NCBI GenBank assembly: GCA_934418125.1
Contig: CAKRWT010000005.1
Location: 62,001 to 126,000, forward strand
Reading direction: 5' to 3'
DNA from: an uncultured Lachnospiraceae bacterium
GTDB lineage: Bacteria > Bacillota > Clostridia > Lachnospirales > Lachnospiraceae
Length of the DNA stretch: 64,000 nt
In this document: one piece after another, positions 20,890 through 28,436 of the stretch
Numbering within the stretch: position 1 is the first letter of the stretch
Layout: every line of letters begins with the position of its first letter
Notes under the pieces: model-generated
The model's input: only the letters and a program-made list of their open reading frames with translations
What the model was told of the DNA's origin: nothing
Database searches by the model: none
Position numbers and translations under genes: made by a program

Positions 20890-21200
20890 GCTTATCGTAA
20901 AGCGGCGACTGCCGCGCTGAAATAGCTACGGAGTGGCTATGAATAGCTTCTCGTTGTAAACCCTGCGTGAAAGTGGCTGTTTTTGCGTGCTTGCGGGTAT
21001 TTAGCGAATGCACGCAACTGAGAAATGCAGTATTTGCAAGGTGCGCTTATGATAAAATGAAATATATATTCGCAAGGTTATGCGAATGTTTCTTGAAGAT
21101 AGAGAATAAACGTGTTAGAATGGTAAATAGTAAGCGGAAAATCGTGTTAGAATGATAATTGGTATTTGCAGGATTTTAACTGGATGATGGAGGACACATT
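20890..21200. other. Hairpin-rich gap at the start of the accessory region
   Basis: No credible gene is seen. The gap holds several inverted repeats: AGCGGC/GCCGCGCT (near 20901-20921), ATAGCTA/TGGCTAT (near 20927-20945), TGCGTGC/GCACGCA (near 20984-21015) and ATTCGCA/TGCGAAT (21068-21087). A promoter-like pair and the direct repeat CGTGTTAGAATG (21111-21122 and 21143-21154) lie before the HTH gene. The density of hairpins is unlike the other gaps of the window and could mark an old junction or a small RNA. Confidence 0.5.
21093..21121 (+). promoter_or_regulatory. Probable promoter of the HTH-helicase genes, with repeated CGTGTTAGAATG
   Basis: TTGAAG and TAGAAT are 17 bp apart with TGT just before the -10. 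The -10 lies within the first of two identical 12-mers CGTGTTAGAATG, spaced 32 bp (about three helix turns). That layout fits an operator for the HTH protein encoded 80 bp downstream (inference). Confidence 0.5.
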
Positions 21201-21404
21201 ATGGCTGTATCATACAATAGATTATGGAAATTATTGGTGGACAGGAAAATGAGCAAGGCAGACTTGAGAAAACAGGCGGAAATTGCACCAAATACAATGA
21301 CAAAACTTCGGAGAGATGAAGAGGTTACATTAGGGGTGCTTGGAAAGATTTGTAGGACGCTTGATGTGGATTATGGAGATATTATGGAATATGTGAAGGA
21401 CTGA
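21201..21404 (+). CDS. Small XRE-family HTH transcriptional regulator
   Basis: A 67-residue protein that is almost only a Cro/C1-type helix-turn-helix: LWKLLVDRKMSKADLRKQAE, then IAPNTMTKLRRDEEVTLGVLGKICRTLDVDYGDIMEY. Such proteins (YozG-like) bind DNA as dimers and often control the neighbouring gene. ATGGAGGA lies upstream of the ATG. The helicase-nuclease gene starts 77 bp downstream on the same strand, so it is the likely regulator of this cassette, perhaps through the repeated 12-mers upstream. The family call is firm; the target is inferred. Confidence 0.85.
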   Translation: MAVSYNRLWKLLVDRKMSKADLRKQAEIAPNTMTKLRRDEEVTLGVLGKICRTLDVDYGDIMEYVKD

Positions 21405-21481
21405 GTCCGGATTTTGGGACACGATTTTGTGTAGAATCATATTGCAAATTTATAATGTCAAGTCCTGCAAGGAGGAATCAT

Positions 21482-24175
21482 ATGGATCTTTTTGAAAATT
21501 TGTCGGATAAGCAGATTGAAGCGGTAAAAACTATTGATGAAGATTTGGAAATTATAGCGTGTGCGGGTGCTGGTAAAACAGGTGTAGTTACTCGTAGAAT
21601 TATTAACATCTTAAAATCGAATCCTAATATTTTACCTGAGAACATTGTGGCATTTACATTTACGGAAAAAGCTGCTGAAGAATTAAAGAGTAGAGTTTAT
21701 AAATATGGCGAAGCCGTACTGGGGAATACAAAAGGCTTTGCTAATATGTATATTGGTACAATACATGGATTTTGCTTAAAAATGTTGCAGGAATATATTG
21801 TTCAGTTCCAGAAATTTACGGTTTTGGACGAAATTAAAACGAAGTTATATATTGAGAAAAATTATAATTTTTGTGGAATGAAAGATCTGGGCTTAAAGAT
21901 ATATACGGAGACGAATTTGTTTTTGAGTGTTATTAGTACATTAAATGAGAATTGGTTTGAAAGAGATAGATGGGATGAAAAGACCAGAAATGCAGTTGAT
22001 AAGTATAAAGACACATTCTACAGAAAGAATTATTTTGACTATTCTTTGATTATGCAGGAAATGCTTAATCAGTTAGAGAATAACAAGGATTTTGCGGATA
22101 TTATTTTGAATAAGATAAAATATTTGACAGTAGATGAGTACCAAGATACAAATCCAATACAGGAAAGGTTAATCCGTTTTATAAAACAGGGCGGATGCAA
22201 TTTGTGTATTGTTGGAGACGACGATCAAACAATTTACCAGTTCAGAGGGAGTGATCCTGAAAACATACTTACTTTTAGAGAAAGGTATGGAATCAATAAG
22301 TATATTGTTTTGGGAACAGATTATAGGAGCTCAGAAGCAATTATTGATGTTGCAAAACGCGTTATTGTAAATAATACAAAACGATTGCCGAAGGTAATGG
22401 AATCTGGAGCACTTGTGAAATACGAAGAGGGTGATGCGGTTTATAGAGAATTTAATGACTGTGAGGAAGAATATGAGTTCATTGCAAAACGTATAAAAGC
22501 ATTGCATGCTGTAGGGGTTAAATATTCAGAAATTGCTGTTTTACTTCGTAAACGTAAGCATGGACCGGATATTGCTAAAATGTTTGATGCATATGATATA
22601 CCATATATTATCGAAGGTGTAAATGAATTGTTTAGTACCGCTGAATGTCAGGCGGCAAAAGGTATATTTGATTATCTTTCTGGCACAATTGGAATGATGG
22701 ATTTGTTTCAATTATGGAAAAACATAGATTATGATTTGGATGCGAAAGAAATAGCAGAAGCAATTGCTACGCTTGATGTAATTGATGTAAAACCAAAAAA
22801 ATTCTATGGAGAGTTTGTATTACAAAAGGTATATCATGATTTTTTACGTAGAATATCAATTGTGGATAACAGTAATTCATCGGAGATTATTTTGTATAAT
22901 TTAGGAAAGTTTAGTCAGGTAATTAATGACTTTGAAACGATTTATTATACAACCACCCCGGCTAGCAAACTGAGTAGCTTTTGTAATTTCTTAAAATATA
23001 CAGCGGATGGATATTATCCGGAGGGACATATTGCAAATACATATATTAGACCGGATGCAGTGAATATTATGACAGTACACCAATCCAAAGGATTGGAGTT
23101 TACTGCAGTCTTTATTCCGCAGATGAATCATAATAATTTCCCATCAGCTAAGATAGGAGGCAAGAGTATTTGGCATGTAATTGAAAAGGATTGGATTTCC
23201 AATGCGGATCGATTTACAGGAGGGACAGAGGAAGAGCGTAAGTTATTTTATGTTGCTATTACACGTGCCAAGAAGTTTTTGTTTTTGACCAGATCTCCGG
23301 GAAATGCAAGGGAAAAGAAAGTTTCGGAATTTATGATAGAGGCTAAGGAATCACCATATATGCTTGATTTTGACGAAAAAATGGTATATACAAGAGAACA
23401 TATTCCTCCAATGAGTGAGGATGCAGCCCCTCTCAATCTTAACTTTTCCATTTTGCAAGATTATTTTGATTGTGCGTATCGTTTTAAACTGTCTATGTTT
23501 TATGGATTTGTACAGCCTATTGTACCGGCATTAGGATACGGAAAGACAATGCACGAAATTGTTATGAACATACACAGAAGGTATCTAAGTGGAGAAACAT
23601 TGTCGCCGGATGAAGTTGAGCAAATTGTGAATGATAGCTTTTATCTTCCTTATGCAAATCCTAAATTACGGGACAATATGTTGGAAGGTGCAAAAAAATC
23701 GATAGCGGGATACGTAACAAAAAATCAGGATGATTTTGTCAATATTACAATGGCAGAAGCCGATATTGAATTGGATATGGGAGATGGAATAAAGGTAAAT
23801 GGACGAATTGACTTGGTAAAGCGTCGTGAGATTTCCGGTGAAGAAAAAACCTATATTGTTGATTTTAAAACAGCTAATCGAGAGGTTACAGAATGCATTA
23901 ACGCAGAACAGTTAAAAATATATGCATTGGGTTATCAGAAATTAACTGGTGAAACAGCAGACTATTTGGAGATTTATAATTTAGATAATTCTGAAAGTGA
24001 ACGTCAGAGAGTTACAGAAGGTTTGCTGGATGATGTAAGCCGTGATATTAGGGATGCGGCATCTAATATTAGAAAGAATGATTTGCCACGTAAATGTAAT
24101 AAAGAAAAATGTCAGAAATGTTACTTGAACTATTTGTGTTTGAGTAAGAAGGAAAAGCAGGAATATGAGGTATAG
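21482..24175 (+). CDS. UvrD/Rep-type helicase fused to a PD-(D/E)XK Fe-S nuclease
   Basis: An 897-residue superfamily 1A DNA helicase with a C-terminal nuclease. Helicase motifs in order: Q motif SDKQIEAVK, Walker A CAGAGKTG (residues 27-34), FTEKAAEELKSR, DEYQDTN (about 217), GDDDQTIYQFRG, TVHQSKGLEF (about 530) and VAITRAKKF (about 590). From about residue 655 there is an AddB/RecB-like nuclease: DCAYRFKLS supplies a first Cys, GRIDLV and VDFKTA give the active-site acid, Asp and Lys, and C-x2-C-x5-C (CQKCYLNYLC) completes a probable 4Fe-4S site. ATG 21482 with AAGGAGG is chosen over an in-frame ATG at 21455. It resembles AddAB/RecB-type end-processing enzymes and phage-defence helicase-nucleases, but there is no second Add subunit nearby. 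Base use is clearly more AT-rich than in the ribosomal genes, which suggests acquisition. Confidence 0.9.
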   Translation: MDLFENLSDKQIEAVKTIDEDLEIIACAGAGKTGVVTRRIINILKSNPNILPENIVAFTFTEKAAEELKSRVYKYGEAVLGNTKGFANMYIGTIHGFCLKMLQEYIVQFQKFTVLDEIKTKLYIEKNYNFCGMKDLGLKIYTETNLFLSVISTLNENWFERDRWDEKTRNAVDKYKDTFYRKNYFDYSLIMQEMLNQLENNKDFADIILNKIKYLTVDEYQDTNPIQERLIRFIKQGGCNLCIVGDDDQTIYQFRGSDPENILTFRERYGINKYIVLGTDYRSSEAIIDVAKRVIVNNTKRLPKVMESGALVKYEEGDAVYREFNDCEEEYEFIAKRIKALHAVGVKYSEIAVLLRKRKHGPDIAKMFDAYDIPYIIEGVNELFSTAECQAAKGIFDYLSGTIGMMDLFQLWKNIDYDLDAKEIAEAIATLDVIDVKPKKFYGEFVLQKVYHDFLRRISIVDNSNSSEIILYNLGKFSQVINDFETIYYTTTPASKLSSFCNFLKYTADGYYPEGHIANTYIRPDAVNIMTVHQSKGLEFTAVFIPQMNHNNFPSAKIGGKSIWHVIEKDWISNADRFTGGTEEERKLFYVAITRAKKFLFLTRSPGNAREKKVSEFMIEAKESPYMLDFDEKMVYTREHIPPMSEDAAPLNLNFSILQDYFDCAYRFKLSMFYGFVQPIVPALGYGKTMHEIVMNIHRRYLSGETLSPDEVEQIVNDSFYLPYANPKLRDNMLEGAKKSIAGYVTKNQDDFVNITMAEADIELDMGDGIKVNGRIDLVKRREISGEEKTYIVDFKTANREVTECINAEQLKIYALGYQKLTGETADYLEIYNLDNSESERQRVTEGLLDDVSRDIRDAASNIRKNDLPRKCNKEKCQKCYLNYLCLSKKEKQEYEV

Positions 24176-24225
24176 AGGAAGAAAATGCAAAGATGTTTAA
24201 GTAATAGAAAGAGAGATGATCATTT

Positions 24226-25722
24226 TTGAAGGATACTTTTGACCTTTCACAATTTGATGAATACAGAGAAGATAACAGAAGAGAAGTAAAAAAAGCAGAG
24301 GGTGGTTTGCCAGTTTCTTTGTGGGACACCTATTCTTCTTTTGCAAACTGTTATGGTGGAGTTATTATTCTTGGTGTTAAAGAAAATAAAGATGGTAGTT
24401 GGAGAACTACCGGTCTTCAGAATGCATCTAAGCTTCATAAAGAATTTTGGGATAATCTGAACAATCACAAGAAGGTAAGTATCAATCTCCTGTCAGAAGA
24501 TGATGTTCAGACTTATGAGGTTGGCGATAATCATGATGTTATCATGGTTATTTATGTGCCGATGGCAAAGCGTGAGCAGAAGCCGGTGTACATCAATAAT
24601 GATATTTTTAATGGAACATTCCGCAGAAATTATGAGGGCGATTATCATTGTACCCGTTTGCAGGTAAAGTCGATGCTTCGTGACCAGACTGAGCGTACCA
24701 TGGACATGGAAGTGTTGGACAAGGTTCCGATGGAAGATTTGAATTATGATACCATCCATGGATATCGTAACAGCCACCGTTCTTTAAAAGAGGGACATCC
24801 GTTTGAGCGCTTGAGCGATCATGAATATTTGCGAAGTATTGGTGCAGCTGCAATTTCTGATGAAGATGGAAGGTTGCATCCTACGGCAGCAGGTATGCTG
24901 ATGTTTGGTAACGAGTATAATATTGTGCGTCATTTCCCTGAGTATTTCTTGGATTATAGGGAAGAGTTAGACCCTACTACGCGCTGGAGTGACAGATTGC
25001 AGTCCAGTTCCGGTGAATGGTCTGGAAATGTGTGTGACTTTTATTTCAGGGTCTATAACAAAATTATTAAAGATGTTAAGGTGCCATTCAAAATGTCCGG
25101 TGGTGAGCGTGTTGACGATACGCCGGTACACAAGGCAATTCGTGAAGCATTAGCAAATTGTTTGATTAATGCAGATTATCATGGCTTGCGTGGCGTTGTT
25201 ATTCGAAAAGAGCCGGACAAGCTGGTTTTGGCAAATCCCGGTTATATCAGAACGGGTAAAAAGCAGATGCGTCTTGGTGGCGAATCCGATCCCCGAAACA
25301 AGGCTCTTATGAAAATGTTTAATCTTATCAATATTGGTGAACGCGCCGGAAGCGGTGTGCCGAATATCTTTAATGTTTGGGCAGATGAAGGTTGGGAAGA
25401 ACCGGTGATTGAGGAGAGATTTGATCCGGATAGAACGCTATTGTCGCTTTCTTTCAAAAAAAGCGGCGATAAAAAAGCGGCGATAAAAAGCGGCGATAAA
25501 AAAGCGGCGATAAAAAGCGGCGATAAAAAAGTGACAAAGAAGACACAGATGCAATATGATAAAATTCTTGGCTTTATGGAAGAGGGAAAAGAATATGGTA
25601 TTTGGGATTTTTGTGAATTGTTAGGATTAAAAGAAAGTCGTACTAAAGATATTTTGAAGGGACTTTCTGATAAGATTGAAATTATTGGTAGTAATCGTGA
25701 TAGACGATATCGAAAAAAATAG
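24226..25722 (+). CDS. AlbA_2 (Schlafen-like) and GHKL ATPase-domain protein with wHTH tail
   Basis: A 498-residue protein. Residues 10-130 look like the AlbA_2/Schlafen-type domain (REVKKAEGGLPVSLWDTYSS, NCYGGVIILGVKE). About residues 290-390 form the paired C-terminal ATPase-like domain (PVHKAIREALANCLINADYH; GERAGSGVPNIF). A Lys/Gly/Asp linker with repeats of KSGDKKAAI (about 411-437) joins a winged-helix-like end (KILGFMEEGKEYGIWDFCEL). The likely start is TTG 24226, 50 bp after the helicase gene. Proteins of this build are usually annotated as ATP-binding or putative transcriptional regulators; some Schlafen-like relatives act in antiviral defence. Position directly after the helicase-nuclease suggests one functional unit. 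The exact role is unknown. Confidence 0.8.
   Translation: MKDTFDLSQFDEYREDNRREVKKAEGGLPVSLWDTYSSFANCYGGVIILGVKENKDGSWRTTGLQNASKLHKEFWDNLNNHKKVSINLLSEDDVQTYEVGDNHDVIMVIYVPMAKREQKPVYINNDIFNGTFRRNYEGDYHCTRLQVKSMLRDQTERTMDMEVLDKVPMEDLNYDTIHGYRNSHRSLKEGHPFERLSDHEYLRSIGAAAISDEDGRLHPTAAGMLMFGNEYNIVRHFPEYFLDYREELDPTTRWSDRLQSSSGEWSGNVCDFYFRVYNKIIKDVKVPFKMSGGERVDDTPVHKAIREALANCLINADYHGLRGVVIRKEPDKLVLANPGYIRTGKKQMRLGGESDPRNKALMKMFNLINIGERAGSGVPNIFNVWADEGWEEPVIEERFDPDRTLLSLSFKKSGDKKAAIKSGDKKAAIKSGDKKVTKKTQMQYDKILGFMEEGKEYGIWDFCELLGLKESRTKDILKGLSDKIEIIGSNRDRRYRKK
25456..25530 (+). repeat. Slippery tandem repeat inside the AlbA_2 gene
   Basis: Five copies of GCGGCGAT separated by A runs of alternating length 6, 5, 6, 5 and 6. 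Two neighbouring units add up to 27 bp and encode KSGDKKAAI in frame; loss or gain of a single 13- or 14-bp unit, or of one A, would shift the frame and remove the winged-helix end. Confidence 0.9.
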
Positions 25723-25752
25723 ATTTGCTTACATGTAAGTTGTGTGCAAATG

Positions 25753-25831
25753 CTGAATAATCGGCTTTTGAATCTAAAAACCCGATTATTCAGACCGAAA
25801 CCCGATTATTGAAGAGAATAATCCGATTATT
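25753..25831 (+). repeat. Four copies of CCGATTATT in the gap before ykgJ, first copy inverted
   Basis: AATAATCGG at 25756-25764 and CCGATTATT at 25782-25790, 25802-25810 and 25823-25831. The first two form a 12-bp perfect hairpin CTGAATAATCGG / CCGATTATTCAG; AATAATC at 25817-25823 can pair with the third copy. The last three copies are spaced 20-21 bp, two helix turns, which suits either a protein-binding array or a terminator-like fold ending the AlbA_2 transcript. Confidence 0.7.
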
Positions 25832-25866
25832 AAAAATGAAAACTGACATGGGACAGGAGGCATTGA

Positions 25867-26373
25867 ATGATACATCCAGATAAGATTGGTGTAGAAGCTA
25901 AGAAAAAGGAAGATGAAAATTATAAATTTCGCAGTTACCTGAAAGGGCATGCAGATGAAGAAGAATTGGACAAACAGTTTTTGAGATTACATAGAGAGTT
26001 GTTTGCTGATTATGACTGTAGTAAGTGCAGAAACTGCTGTAAGATGTACAATGGTAGTATCCCGGAAGAAGATGTAGAAAAGGATGCTGAATATTTGGGA
26101 ATTACCATAGAGCAGTTTATAGATTTCTTTTTGGAAAAAGAGGAATGCGGACTTGGATATCATACAAAACATAAGCCGTGTGATTTCCTGCAGGGAGATG
26201 GTAGTTGCAAATTGGGGGATTGTAAGCCGGATAGCTGTAAGAAATATTCGTATACAGATCAACCGGAACGGTTATTCAGTTTGCTTGGGATGCTAGATAT
26301 CATTACGATTTGTCCGGTAGCGTTTGAAATATTTGAAAGACTCAAAAAAGAGTATGGATTTAGGAAGAGATAA
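25867..26373 (+). CDS. YkgJ-family cysteine-cluster protein
   Basis: A 168-residue soluble protein of the YkgJ / zinc- or iron-chelating family. The cysteines CSKCRNCCKMYNG near residues 55-63 and CGLGYH...CDFLQGDGSCKLGDCKPDSC follow the family spacing and should bind a metal or Fe-S cluster. Biochemical function of the family is poorly known. The ATG follows ACAGGAGG. It is transcribed in the same direction as the AlbA_2 gene but separated by 144 bp of repeats. It may be a passenger of the cassette rather than part of it. Confidence 0.8.
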   Translation: MIHPDKIGVEAKKKEDENYKFRSYLKGHADEEELDKQFLRLHRELFADYDCSKCRNCCKMYNGSIPEEDVEKDAEYLGITIEQFIDFFLEKEECGLGYHTKHKPCDFLQGDGSCKLGDCKPDSCKKYSYTDQPERLFSLLGMLDIITICPVAFEIFERLKKEYGFRKR

Positions 26374-26379
26374 GGTAAA

Positions 26380-26478
26380 GATTTAAAGCAGTATGTGAAA
26401 AGCCTTTCAAAAGTGGAACTTCAGGAGCAGTTGTTGAATGCACTGGTATAATTGGAAGAACGAAGGAATTACTGGTGA
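26380..26478 (+). pseudogene. Possible decayed gene tail
   Basis: A short frame reads DLKQYVKSLSKVELQEQLL then NALV, stop, LEERRNYW, stop. It looks like the C-terminal helices of a lost protein with one codon turned into TAA. It is too short to identify. It lies 7 bp after ykgJ. Confidence 0.25.
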
Positions 26479-26549
26479 TTTGATATATAAATAGGCTAAT
26501 TGTGACTGGACAGAACGTTTATTTTTGTTCAATAGAATGAGGATATGAT

Positions 26550-27656
26550 GTGAAAGAAATAAAAAAAGATCCGTTTGATGAATATATAAAAAATCTTCCG
26601 CCAACAAGAAAAGAATTAGGACAGGCATGGCAGACCGCCATCGGATTACAGGATGTAGATAGATTACAACCATCTGCGTATTTGTATGAAACAGCAAAGA
26701 AGAATATTGATGGCGAAATTTCTGTTGATGAGGCAGGGGCGCTTATTGATAGTTATTATGAGAGTAAAGATGGAAGATTAAAAAGTGAAGCAAGAACAGA
26801 AGAGGCGGATAAGGTATCTGCAAGAATTGCAAAGCTTCTTTCTGATAAATCCTTTATTTTTTCGACGACTCAGTATATTTCCATTCATCGTGAATTGTTT
26901 ATGGATATATATCCACATGCCGGGAAAATACGTGATTATAATATATCCAAGAAAGAATGGGTACTTGACGGAGATTCTGTTTCCTATGGCGGAGCGATAG
27001 ATTTGCGTGAGACGCTTGAATATGATATTTCCCAGGAACGAAATTTTAGATTTAATGGATTGACAATGGATGAAACAATTCATCATCTTGCAATATTTAT
27101 TTCCAGACTCTGGCAGATTCATGTTTTTGGGGAAGGAAATACAAGAACCACGGCAGTGTTCTTTATTAAGTATCTGAGAATGTTGGGATTTAAGGTCGAG
27201 AATGATTTGTTTGCGGAAAATTCATGGTATTTTAGGAATGCTTTAGTTCGTGCAAATTATAACAATATTAGGGCTGGTATTTATGAAACAACAGAATTTT
27301 TGGAAAAGTTTATGCGAAATCTATTATTTGATGAGAAGAACGAGTTGTATAATAGAGATATGCATATTAATGGTCAATTTTTATTGGGTCATGCAGACTT
27401 GATAGATGACCCGATAAATGACCCAATAAAATTGAATGAACGTGAGAAAAAAATAGTAGAAATATTGCGTAGAGAGCCGGCTTTGACTCGTAGCGGGATG
27501 GCAGAATGCCTGGGATGTTCAGATTCGACTGTAAAGAGAGCATTACAGTCTATGGTTGAAAAAGGTGTAATAAAACGTATCGGGTCAAACAAGAAAGGCG
27601 AATGGATTATACTGAATGTAAATGATAATGATAGCAACAAAAGTTTGGGGATATGA
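26550..27656 (+). CDS. Fic-domain protein (probable AMP-transferase) with C-terminal HTH
   Basis: A 368-residue protein with the Fic core: IHVFGEGNTRTT near residue 190 keeps the catalytic His, Gly, Asn and Arg of HxFx(D/E)GNxR, so it is probably active in moving AMP (or another NMP) onto a target protein. The N-terminal 60 residues (DRLQPSAYLYETAKKNIDGE) look like the antitoxin-like segment that precedes some Fic domains; I see no clear (S/T)xxxE(G/N) inhibitory motif. Residues 310-350 form a winged HTH (REPALTRSGMAECLGCSDST). It starts at GTG 26550 with GAGG seven bases upstream. AT-rich like its neighbours. Fic proteins often act as toxins or in stress and phage response. Confidence 0.85.
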   Translation: MKEIKKDPFDEYIKNLPPTRKELGQAWQTAIGLQDVDRLQPSAYLYETAKKNIDGEISVDEAGALIDSYYESKDGRLKSEARTEEADKVSARIAKLLSDKSFIFSTTQYISIHRELFMDIYPHAGKIRDYNISKKEWVLDGDSVSYGGAIDLRETLEYDISQERNFRFNGLTMDETIHHLAIFISRLWQIHVFGEGNTRTTAVFFIKYLRMLGFKVENDLFAENSWYFRNALVRANYNNIRAGIYETTEFLEKFMRNLLFDEKNELYNRDMHINGQFLLGHADLIDDPINDPIKLNEREKKIVEILRREPALTRSGMAECLGCSDSTVKRALQSMVEKGVIKRIGSNKKGEWIILNVNDNDSNKSLGI

Positions 27657-27766
27657 ATTTGATGAGGAAACTGTTCTCTTATACGATGAACTTTTTCCCA
27701 GTCAGGCAGTGGGATAAAAAGGCAGATTGCTTCGCTATTTTGGGAAAAGGAGATTACCATGGTTAG
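27653..27766 (+). CDS. Possible 37-residue ORF linking fic and the response regulator
   Basis: ATG 27653 overlaps the fic stop codon as ATGA, and the frame runs through the response-regulator ribosome site to a TAG just past its ATG. The product would start MNLMRKLFSYTMNFFPVRQW. The double overlap is what a translational-coupling peptide or leader peptide would look like, but the sequence matches nothing I know and may be chance. Confidence 0.2.
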   Translation: MNLMRKLFSYTMNFFPVRQWDKKADCFAILGKGDYHG

Positions 27767-28433
27767 GAATATATTGCTGGTAGAGGATGATGTTTCCCTA
27801 TCAAACGGGGTGAAGCTGGCATTACAGAATCCGGAGAACAGGGTTATCCAGTGCTTTTTGTTGAAAGAAGCAAGGCAAATAGATATGACAAACGTGTCAC
27901 TTATTATACTGGACATCAATTTGCCGGATGGGAATGGATTGGAGTACTTACAGGAACTGAAAAAGACTTGCCAAATACCGATTATTATACTGACGGCAAA
28001 TGATTTGGAAACGGATATCGTTACGGGCTTAGAACTGGGAGCAGATGATTATATTACCAAGCCTTTCAGTCTGGCGGTTTTAAGAGCCAGGGTAAATGCA
28101 AGGATGAGAAGTATGGAGAATAAAGGGAAGGCAGGCTATCAGTCGGAACGGTTTGGGTTTGATTTTCAGGAAATGACCTATTTTGTTTCGGGGGAACTGG
28201 TTGAACTAAGTAAAACGGAGCAAAAATTGCTCAGGCTGCTGGTTGAAAATAAGGGAATTGTGTTACAAAGAAGTGTCCTGATTGACCGGATATGGACGGA
28301 TGGTGCGGAGTATGTGGACGAGAATGCCTTGTCTGTTGCCATAAAGCGGCTGCGGGATAAATTGGAAGAAGCACCTGCTAAGCCACGGCATATCAAGACG
28401 GTATACGGAATTGGTTATAAGTGGGAGGAGTAG
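27759..28433 (+). CDS. OmpR/PhoB-family response regulator
   Basis: A 224-residue two-component regulator. The receiver domain has Asp10/Asp11, the phospho-acceptor Asp52 (ILDINLPDG) and a Lys near residue 102 (ITKPFS). The C-terminal winged helix (about 130-220) contains ELSKTEQKLLRLLVENKG and IKTVYGIGYKW. AAAGGAGA precedes the ATG. The kinase gene begins 3 bp after its stop, and an ABC exporter follows, a layout typical of antimicrobial-peptide-sensing modules (Bce/Vra type). The exporter genes are the likely target. Confidence 0.93.
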   Translation: MVRNILLVEDDVSLSNGVKLALQNPENRVIQCFLLKEARQIDMTNVSLIILDINLPDGNGLEYLQELKKTCQIPIIILTANDLETDIVTGLELGADDYITKPFSLAVLRARVNARMRSMENKGKAGYQSERFGFDFQEMTYFVSGELVELSKTEQKLLRLLVENKGIVLQRSVLIDRIWTDGAEYVDENALSVAIKRLRDKLEEAPAKPRHIKTVYGIGYKWEE

Positions 28434-28436
28434 GCG

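Noticed and set aside
20967..21155. A 62-codon frame with GTG start after tuf
   Set aside because: No ribosome site, many rare residues, and it covers hairpins and the promoter of the HTH gene.
25753..25831. CRISPR-like array
   Set aside because: The repeats are only 9 bp with gaps of about 11-17 bp and one is inverted. No cas gene is near; the Fe-S nuclease domain of the helicase is AddB-like rather than Cas4.
21201..27656. Integrative element or prophage
   Set aside because: No integrase, recombinase, transposase, tRNA attachment site or clear flanking direct repeat is visible, so only transfer in a general sense is suggested.
27692..27720. Terminator between fic and the response regulator
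   Set aside because: TTTTTCCCA/TGGGATAAAAA pairs only weakly, has no T run after it on the + strand, and lies just before a ribosome site.
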